In this document: positions 1 through 6,813 of the stretch, piece by piece
How the letters are laid out: the number at the start of each line of letters is the position of its first letter
Numbering within the stretch: position 1 is the first letter of the stretch
DNA from: Alphaproteobacteria bacterium
GTDB lineage: Bacteria; Pseudomonadota; Alphaproteobacteria; CACIAM-22H2
Assembly (NCBI GenBank): GCA_947500965.1
Contig: CANMWW010000118.1
Location: 1 to 6,813, forward strand
Reading direction: 5' to 3'
Length of the DNA: 6,813 nt
Translations under genes and position numbers: made by a program
The notes under the pieces: generated by a model
What the model saw: only the letters and a program-made list of their open reading frames with translations
The model's database searches: none
Told to the model about the DNA's origin: nothing

Positions 1-759
1 ACCGACCTGCTCGCGCGCCTCGAGCCGCCCTCGCTCGCGCATCCTCTGGGCACCGACGACCTCGGGCGCGACCTGCTCGCGCGGCTGCTCCATGGCGGGC
101 GGGTGTCCCTGCTCGTCGGCGTCGTCGCCGCGACGATCGCCGCGGTGCTCGGCACCGGGCTCGGCCTCGCGGCCGGCTATCTCGGCGGCAGGCTGGATTC
201 GATCCTGATGCGGTTGACCGACCTCGTGATCGCGCTGCCGCTGCTGGCGCTGCTGATCGTGCTCGCCGCCGTCGACCTGACGCGGCTCGGCGTGCCCGAG
301 GACGTGGCGCGCTCGCCAGAGGCCGGGCTCGCGCGCATCGTCGCCATCACCGCCGCCTTCGGCTGGACCACGGTCGCGCGGCTGGTGCGCGCCGCCACGC
401 TGTCGCTGCGCAGCCGCGACTTCGTGCGCGCGGCCGTCGCGCTCGGTGCCTCGCCGGCGCGCGTTATGCTCGTCCACATCCTGCCCAGCGCGATGCCCAC
501 GGTGCTCGTCGCCACGGCCCTGGCGGTGGGCGAGGTCATCAAGTTCGAGAGCGTCCTCAGCTTCCTCGGCCTCGGCATCCAGCCCCCGGTCCCGAGCTGG
601 GGCAACATGCTGACCAACGCGCAGGAGCTGATCTGGACCGCGCCCGCCCTCGCGCTCTGGCCGGGCCTGCTCATCCTCGCCACGGTCGCCACCTGCAACA
701 TCCTCGCCGACGCCGCCGCGGCGCGCATGCGCCCGGGAAGCGGCGCGGGCCGGCGCTGA
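1..759 (+). CDS. DppC/OppC-type ABC transporter permease, 3' part (5' end outside window)
   Basis: This is an inner-membrane permease subunit of a peptide/nickel-type ABC importer, class DppC/OppC. The frame is open from base 1, and the first visible residues already match the family: HPLGTDDLGRD at about residues 14-24 of the fragment is the hallmark that precedes the second membrane segment in DppC proteins. The true start is therefore upstream of the window, and the GTG at 103 is internal. Hydrophobic segments follow, then the cytoplasmic EAA-type loop that docks on the ATPase (RDFVRAAVALGAS...HILP, about residues 140-163), then SFLGLGIQPPVPSWG. The fragment is 252 residues, against roughly 280-300 for the family. 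The C-terminus is short and Arg/Gly-rich. No partner gene is visible, so the substrate is unknown. It is clearly distinct from the second DppC-like permease at 4326-5246. Family assignment is firm; specificity is not. Confidence 0.93.
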   Translation, partial: TDLLARLEPPSLAHPLGTDDLGRDLLARLLHGGRVSLLVGVVAATIAAVLGTGLGLAAGYLGGRLDSILMRLTDLVIALPLLALLIVLAAVDLTRLGVPEDVARSPEAGLARIVAITAAFGWTTVARLVRAATLSLRSRDFVRAAVALGASPARVMLVHILPSAMPTVLVATALAVGEVIKFESVLSFLGLGIQPPVPSWGNMLTNAQELIWTAPALALWPGLLILATVATCNILADAAAARMRPGSGAGRR

Positions 760-776
760 GCGGCGCTGAGCGGCGC
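751..776 (+). repeat. 10-base tandem repeat, 2.6 copies, over the permease stop codon
   Basis: The unit CGGCGCTGAG occurs at 751-760 and again, identical, at 761-770, followed by a partial copy CGGCGC at 771-776. The first unit supplies the TGA stop of the permease at 757-759, and the second carries another TGA outside the reading frame. This looks like replication slippage in GC-rich DNA. Loss or gain of one unit would leave the protein end unchanged. Confidence 0.8.
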
Positions 777-865
777 CTGGCACCGCCCCCGGGGCCGGAT
801 CAATTGGCGCCGCCCGCGCGTTTGCTGTAGTGACGCCCCGAAGTCGAACGGAAGAAGCCCTGCCC
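760..865. other. Intergenic gap between permease and manC, with a GC-rich inverted repeat
   Basis: This 106-base gap separates two genes on the same strand. It contains arms CGGCGCC (771-777) and GGCGCCG (806-812), which are exact inverse complements, with a second self-complementary block CCCCGGGG (787-794) between them. This could fold and act as a terminator for the upstream permease transcript. However, there is only a TTT at 821-823 and no real T-run, so intrinsic termination is uncertain. No small gene is convincing here. The GTG at 830 would add 12 residues of unremarkable sequence to ManC. Confidence 0.35.
804..831 (+). promoter_or_regulatory. Possible sigma70-type promoter for manC
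   Basis: A TTGGCG box (804-809) lies 16 bases before TGTAGT (826-831). Each matches four of six positions of the TTGACA and TATAAT consensus. Transcription would begin near 838, leaving a leader of about 28 bases before the ATG at 866. It is the only AT-leaning part of a very GC-rich gap. In such genomes promoter matches are weak evidence, so this is a suggestion only. Confidence 0.3.
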
Positions 866-2290
866 ATGACGACGATCCACCCGGTCATCCTCTCCGGCGG
901 CTCCGGGACGCGGCTCTGGCCGCTGTCGCGCGAGCACTTCCCCAAGCAGCTCCTGCCGCTGGCCGGCGAGCGCAGCATGATCCAGGAGACGGCGCTGCGC
1001 GCGCGCGACGCCGGCCTCGCCGCGCCGATCGTCGTCTGCAACGCCGAGCACCGCTTCGCGATCGCCGAGCAGATGCGCGAGGCGGGGATCGCCCCCGCGG
1101 CGCTGCTGCTGGAGCCGGTGGCGCGCAACACCGCGGCGGCGGTCGCCGCGGCGGCCGCCCACCTCGCCGCCGCCGGGGCCGGCGACGAGGACATGCTGCT
1201 CGTCCTGCCCTCGGACCACGTGATCCTCGACCGCCCCGCCTTCGCCGCCGCCGTCGCCCGCGCCGCGACCGCGGCGCGCCTCGGCAGGCTCGTCACCTTC
1301 GGCATCCAGCCGACCACGCCCGAGACGGGCTACGGCTACATCCGCGAGGGCGCGGCCCTGCCCGGCGCGCCCGGCGCACACGAGGTCGCGCGCTTCGTCG
1401 AGAAGCCCGACCTGCCCACCGCGCAGGCCTACCTCGCCGAGGGCGGCTGGTCGTGGAACAGCGGCATGTTCCTGTTCCCCTGCGGCGCCTTCCGCGAGGA
1501 GCTCGCGCGCCACGCGCCCGGGGTGGCGCAGGCGGCGGACGAGGCGGTGGCGCGCGCGGCGCGCGACCTCGACTTCGTGCGGCTCGACCGCGAGGCCTTC
1601 GCCGCGGCGCCCTCGATCTCGATCGACTACGCGGTGATGGAGAAGACGCGCCTCGCCGCGGTCGTGCCGGCCTCGCTCGGCTGGTCCGACGTCGGCTCGT
1701 GGTCGGCGCTGTGGGACATCGGCGCGCGCGACGCCGACGGGAACGTCGCGCAGGGCGACGTGCTCGCCGAGCGCACGCGCGGCTCGTACCTGCGCGCGGA
1801 GCACGGCCTGCTCGCGACCGTCGGCATCGAGGACACGATCGTGGTCGCGCTCAAGGACGCGGTGCTGGTCGCCGCGCGCGACGAGGCGCAGCACGTCAAG
1901 GCGATCGTCGACCGGCTGAGGAAGGCGGGGCGGCCGGAGGCCTCCACCCATCCGCGCGTCTTCCGGCCCTGGGGCAGCTACGAGACGGTCGACCGCGGCG
2001 AGCGCTTCCAGGTGAAGCGCATCATCGTCAACCCGGGTCAGCGCATCTCGCTGCAGAAGCATGCGCGCCGCGCCGAGCACTGGGTCTGCGTGCAGGGCGT
2101 CGCGCGCGTCACGCGCGGCGAGGACGTGCTGGTGCTGCGCGAGAACATGTCGACCTACATCCCCGTGGGATGCGTCCACCGCCTCGAGAACCCGGGCAGC
2201 GAGCCCGTCCACATCATCGAGGTGCAGTCCGGCGACTACCTCGGCGAGGACGACATCGTGCGCATCGAGGACAGCTACGGCCGCAGCTGA
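866..2290 (+). CDS. manC: Mannose-1-phosphate guanylyltransferase / mannose-6-phosphate isomerase, type II (isomerase motif altered)
   Basis: This cytoplasmic enzyme makes GDP-mannose from mannose-1-phosphate and GTP. Family members often also convert fructose-6-phosphate to mannose-6-phosphate, feeding exopolysaccharide or LPS. The 474 residues match the family's usual 460-490. The N-terminal nucleotidyltransferase has GGSGTRLWPLSR (11-22), SDHV in the mid-region, ETGYGYI (153-159), FVEKPD (177-182) and WNSGMF (197-202). The C-terminal cupin starts at about RPWGSYE (367-373) and ends with SGDYLGEDDIVR near the terminus. The isomerase motif reads LQKHARRAEHW, where the family has LQxHxHRxEHW. 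His399, Glu404, His405 and the later His438 are present, but the second His of HxH is Arg401. Transfer of guanylyl is therefore well supported and isomerisation is doubtful. The ATG at 866 is chosen because the family N-terminus begins there and GGAAG/GAAG (850-857) precedes it; an in-frame GTG at 830 is unlikely. The gene is probably monocistronic and converges on the transporter operon. Confidence 0.96.
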   Translation: MTTIHPVILSGGSGTRLWPLSREHFPKQLLPLAGERSMIQETALRARDAGLAAPIVVCNAEHRFAIAEQMREAGIAPAALLLEPVARNTAAAVAAAAAHLAAAGAGDEDMLLVLPSDHVILDRPAFAAAVARAATAARLGRLVTFGIQPTTPETGYGYIREGAALPGAPGAHEVARFVEKPDLPTAQAYLAEGGWSWNSGMFLFPCGAFREELARHAPGVAQAADEAVARAARDLDFVRLDREAFAAAPSISIDYAVMEKTRLAAVVPASLGWSDVGSWSALWDIGARDADGNVAQGDVLAERTRGSYLRAEHGLLATVGIEDTIVVALKDAVLVAARDEAQHVKAIVDRLRKAGRPEASTHPRVFRPWGSYETVDRGERFQVKRIIVNPGQRISLQKHARRAEHWVCVQGVARVTRGEDVLVLRENMSTYIPVGCVHRLENPGSEPVHIIEVQSGDYLGEDDIVRIEDSYGRS

Positions 2291-2308
2291 GCGAGGCCGC
2301 GCGCGGCG
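2291..2308. other. Tail-to-tail junction of manC and dppF, 18 bases
   Basis: The stop codons of manC (+ strand) and dppF (- strand) are separated by only 18 bases. They contain the palindrome GCCGCGCGCGGC at 2296-2307. A longer possible stem pairs GGCCGCGC (2295-2302) with GCGCGGCC (2329-2336, inside dppF). Neither is followed by a T-run on either strand, so I do not call a terminator. Transcripts from the two sides must overlap unless Rho or these structures stop them. Confidence 0.4.
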
Positions 2309-4325
<2,017 letters not shown>

Positions 4326-4326
<1 letters not shown>

Positions 4327-5246
4327 CAGCGGAGCTTCGGGTTGAGGGCGTCGCGCAGCCAGTCGCCCAGGAGGTTCACGGCGAGCACGAGCACGATCAG
4401 CGCGGCACCTGGGAAGATCGTCATCCACCATTCCCCGGAGAACAGGAAGTCGTTGCCGACGCGGATGAGCGTGCCCAGCGAGGGGCGCGTCGGCGGGACG
4501 CCGACGCCGAGGAAGGAGAGCGTCGCCTCCGCGAGGATCGCGAAGCCGAGGCTGAGCGTGGCGATCACGAGCACCGGGCCCATCACGTTGGGCAGGACGT
4601 GGCGCAGCATGATGAGCCCGGGATGCAGGCCGATGACGCGCGCGGCCTGGACGTATTCCTTGCTCTTCTCCACCAGCGTCGAGCCGCGCACGGTGCGCGC
4701 GAACTGCGGCCAGTTGGCGATGCCGATCGCGAAGATGACGACGTAGAGCGCGATCTCCGAGTGCAGGTCGCGCGGCAGGGCGGTGCGCGCCAGGCCGTCG
4801 ATCAGCAGCGCGATCAGGATGCCCGGGAAGGTCAGCTGAACGTCGGCGACGCGCATGATGACGGACTCGACCGCGCCGCCCACGTAGCCGCTGACGAGGC
4901 CGAGCGTGATGCCCACGGTCATGGCGAAGAGGACCGCGCAGAAGCCGACGAGCAGCGACACGCGCGCGCCGAAGACGATGGTCGACAGCACGTCGCGGCC
5001 CTGGTCGTCGGTGCCCAGCAGGAAGCGGCGGCTTCCGTCCTCGGTCCAGGCCGGCGGGGTGAAGGCGTCGTTAAGGTCGAGCGAGGCGAGGTCGTAGGGA
5101 TGGTAGGGCGTGATCCACGGCGCGAGGAGCGCCGCAAGCACGAAGACCGCAGTGACGACGGCGGAGACCACCACCACCGGGTTGCGCCGGAAGGAATGGA
5201 AGACGTCGCTGTCGAGCATCCTGGCGAGTGCGGAGGGAGAGGCCAT
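4326..5246 (-). CDS. dppC: DppC/OppC-type peptide ABC transporter permease
   Basis: This is the second inner-membrane permease of the importer and forms the channel with the DppB-like protein. It has 306 residues, the normal family length. The N-terminal DppC segment has one hydrophobic helix at about 24-44, then a periplasmic stretch ending in FLLGTDDQGRDVLS (about 75-88), which precedes the core domain. Further membrane segments lie at about 97-119, 128-150, 165-182, 222-247 and 276-296. The EAA-type loop contacting the ATPases is at about 198-220 (EYVQAARVIGLHPG...RHVLPN). SFLGVGVPPTRPSLG (about 244-258) is a family motif. The ATG at 5246 lies three bases after the dppB stop and is probably coupled to it; the ribosome site is weak. 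It differs markedly from the left-edge permease, so the two belong to different transporters. Confidence 0.95.
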
Positions 5247-5249
5247 GGG

Positions 5250-6236
5250 TCAGTGCCCCGAGGCGGCGCCGCGGTCGATGCGCAGGCGCGGGTCGACGAC
5301 GTAGTACAGCAGGTCGACGACCAGGTTGATGACGACGAAGAAGAAGCCGACGAGCAGCAGGTAGGCCGCCATCACCGGCACGTCCGCGTTGTTCACGGAC
5401 TGGATGAAGAGCAGGCCCATGCCCGGCCACTGGAAGACCGTCTCGGTCACGATCGCGAAGGCGATGATGCCGCCGATCTGCAGCCCCGTGATGGTGATCA
5501 CCGGGACCAGCGTGTTCTTGAGCGCGTGGCCGAAGTTGACGGCGCGGTTCTGGAGGCCGCGGGCGCGCGCGAACTTGATGTAGTCGGTGCGCAGCACCTC
5601 AAGCATCTCGGAGCGCACGAGGCGCATGATGAGCGTGAGCTGGAAGAGGCACAGCGTCACCGCCGGCAGCACCAGCGCCTTGAGGCCGCTCGTCGTGAGG
5701 AAGCCCGTGCTCCAGCTGCCGAACTTCACCACGTCGCCGCGCCCGAAGGAGGGCAGCACGCCGAGCTGCACGGCGAAGACGAGGATCAGCAGGATGCCGA
5801 TCAGGAAGGTCGGGAGCGAGACGCCGACCAGCGAGATGGTCAGGAAGAAGCGGCTGAGCCAGGAGTCGCGGCGCAGCCCGGTGTAGACGCCCATCGGCAC
5901 GCCGATCGTGAGCGCAAGCAGCGCCGCCATCATGCTCAGCTCGAGAGTCGCCGGCAGGCGCTCCGCGATGAGCTGCGCGACCGGCCGCGCGAGGCGGTAG
6001 GAGATGCCGAACTCGCCCTGGACGGCGGAGACGACGAACTTGGCGAACTGCACGTAGAAGGGCTGGTCGAGCCCGAGGTCGCGCACGAGCATCTCGTACT
6101 GCTCGCGCGTGAAGTCCTGCCCGAGCATGATGAGCACGGGATCGCCGATGTAGCGGAACAGCGCGAAGGAGATGAACGCCACCGCCAGCATCACGAGGAC
6201 GGACTGGAGCAGGCGCTGCACGACGAATGCGATCAT
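5250..6236 (-). CDS. dppB: DppB/OppB-type peptide ABC transporter permease
   Basis: This is the first inner-membrane permease of the importer. It has 328 residues, the usual length. A first membrane helix at about 9-27 is followed by a periplasmic region with GEFGISYRLARPV (about 74-86). Further hydrophobic segments lie at about 100-119, 130-157, 185-206, 244-267 and 288-313. The cytoplasmic EAA-type loop is at about 218-242 (DYIKFARARGLQNR...HALKN), followed by the conserved ETVFQWPGMG (264-273). The protein ends YYVVDPRLRI, a typical DppB finish. The ATG at 6236 gives the standard N-terminus (MIAFVVQRLLQS). No convincing Shine-Dalgarno is seen before it, while a strong hairpin ends 18 bases upstream, so translation may depend on context. 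It is the first membrane-component gene after the binding protein. Confidence 0.95.
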   Translation of the reverse strand: MIAFVVQRLLQSVLVMLAVAFISFALFRYIGDPVLIMLGQDFTREQYEMLVRDLGLDQPFYVQFAKFVVSAVQGEFGISYRLARPVAQLIAERLPATLELSMMAALLALTIGVPMGVYTGLRRDSWLSRFFLTISLVGVSLPTFLIGILLILVFAVQLGVLPSFGRGDVVKFGSWSTGFLTTSGLKALVLPAVTLCLFQLTLIMRLVRSEMLEVLRTDYIKFARARGLQNRAVNFGHALKNTLVPVITITGLQIGGIIAFAIVTETVFQWPGMGLLFIQSVNNADVPVMAAYLLLVGFFFVVINLVVDLLYYVVDPRLRIDRGAASGH

Positions 6237-6253
6237 GGCATGGCAGCCGGCAT

Positions 6254-6283
6254 CCCGGCCCGCTCCGCCTCGAGCGGGCCGGG
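6254..6283 (-). promoter_or_regulatory. Intercistronic hairpin between the binding-protein gene and dppB
   Basis: The arms CCCGGCCCGCTC (6254-6265) and GAGCGGGCCGGG (6272-6283) are perfectly complementary over 12 bp, with a six-base loop. They sit in the 58 bases between the binding-protein stop and the dppB start. On the - strand no T-run follows, so it is not a standard intrinsic terminator. It is better read as an mRNA-stabilising or partial-termination structure that raises binding-protein output over downstream cistrons, as known for binding-protein operons such as malE-malF. That function is inference. Confidence 0.65.
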
Positions 6284-6294
6284 GACCAGGCGCG

Positions 6295-6813
6295 TCAGTC
6301 CAGCTTGACCCACTTCACCTCGAGCTGGTTGTTCGCCATGTGCACGGTGTTCACGCCCTTCTGCATCGCCCAGGGGATCATCTGGTGGTGCACCGGGATG
6401 TGGGGGATGTCCTCGCGGTAGATCCTGAGGGCCGCGTGGATCGCCGCCGTGCGCTTGGTCGTGTCGAGCTCGTTCTTCATGATGTTGATGAGGCGATCCA
6501 TCTCCGCGTAGGAGTAGCGCCCGTAGTTCCAGATGCCGTTGCCCGGCTGCCCGTCGCGCGACTGCAGCAGGCTCTGGAACGAGTAGAGCGCGTCGTAGGT
6601 CGGCACGCCCCAGCCCATCAGGTAGAGCGAGCTGTCGTCCTTCTGGATCTTCGGGAAGAAGGTCGCCAGCGGCATCGCGTTGAGCTTGGTGCTGATGCCC
6701 ACGCGGGTCCACATCGCGGCCACCGCCTGGCAGATCTGCTCGTCGTTGATGTAGCGGTTGTTCGGGCAGTCCAGCGTGACCTCGAAGCCGCCGCCGTAGC
6801 CGGCCTCGGCGAG
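6295..6813 (-). CDS. Peptide/nickel-type extracellular substrate-binding protein, C-terminal part (SBP family 5)
   Basis: This is the periplasmic solute receptor of the importer; only the last 172 residues are visible, and the frame stays open to the window edge. Family 5 features include an LAEAGY turn at the start, then LDCPNNRYINDEQICQA (about 14-29), a WTRVGI stretch and a late YREDIPHIPVHHQ segment. They end in VKWVKLD just before the stop, as usual for these ~500-residue proteins. The signal peptide and start are outside the window. Two cysteines (fragment residues 16 and 28, CX11C) could form a periplasmic disulfide; this is inference. It lies first in the operon, before dppB. Family 5 receptors bind peptides, nickel, glutathione, opines and others; the ligand cannot be judged from this part. 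Confidence 0.93.
   Translation of the reverse strand, partial: LAEAGYGGGFEVTLDCPNNRYINDEQICQAVAAMWTRVGISTKLNAMPLATFFPKIQKDDSSLYLMGWGVPTYDALYSFQSLLQSRDGQPGNGIWNYGRYSYAEMDRLINIMKNELDTTKRTAAIHAALRIYREDIPHIPVHHQMIPWAMQKGVNTVHMANNQLEVKWVKLD

Noticed and set aside
103..105. GTG at 103 as the start of the left permease
   Set aside because: The frame is open upstream to base 1 and encodes the conserved HPLGTDDLGRD motif, so the protein begins before the window.
830..865. GTG at 830 as the ManC start
   Set aside because: It would add 12 residues not expected for the family, and the proposed -10 box overlaps it. The ATG at 866 matches the family N-terminus and has a purine-rich site upstream.
800..2212. 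470-residue open frame on the - strand, opposite manC
   Set aside because: It has Arg/Ala/Asp/Val-rich antisense composition with no domain. It lies opposite a complete ManC with catalytic motifs.
6254..6283. The hairpin as a standard Rho-independent terminator
   Set aside because: No T-run follows on the - strand, and dppB begins 18 bases further on in the same operon.
4599..6308. 569-residue open frame on the + strand, opposite dppB and dppC
   Set aside because: It is full of Asp, His, Arg and Glu runs without any domain pattern, as expected from the antisense of GC-ending codons in membrane-protein genes. The opposite strand has two clear permeases with all family motifs.

Overview
The window comes from a very GC-rich bacterium whose codons almost always end in G or C. 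Gene content and protein style point to a Proteobacterium, most likely an alphaproteobacterium, with a high-GC betaproteobacterium possible. That placement is inference from composition and family resemblance only. All of the sequence is accounted for by protein-coding genes and short gaps. I see no RNA gene, CRISPR array, insertion sequence or phage gene.

Left edge (1-759, + strand): the 3' part of a DppC/OppC-type ABC transporter permease whose 5' end lies outside the window. A 106-base gap follows (760-865). It holds a short tandem duplication over the permease stop codon, an imperfect GC-rich inverted repeat and a plausible promoter.

Centre (866-2290, + strand): a full-length bifunctional-type mannose-1-phosphate guanylyltransferase / mannose-6-phosphate isomerase (ManC/AlgA/CpsB/XanB family), which makes GDP-mannose for surface polysaccharides. 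The nucleotidyltransferase half looks intact. In the C-terminal type II isomerase cupin, one of the two histidines of the HxH metal motif is an arginine, so the isomerase activity is in doubt.

Right part (2309-6813, - strand): a peptide/nickel-type (Dpp/Opp) ABC importer operon, read from right to left. The order is substrate-binding protein (3' part only), DppB-like permease, DppC-like permease, DppD-like ATPase and DppF-like ATPase. The four downstream genes are packed with a 3-base gap, a 1-base overlap and a 4-base overlap, which suggests one mRNA and translational coupling. The only real gap, between the binding-protein gene and dppB, carries a perfect 12-bp hairpin. This is a sensible place to favour binding-protein mRNA over the membrane and ATPase cistrons.

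The manC gene and the transporter operon converge, with only 18 bases between their stop codons. Two separate Dpp-type systems therefore flank manC: the one ending at the left edge and the one on the right. I did not find a wholly new system. The points most worth checking are the altered isomerase motif and the intercistronic hairpin.
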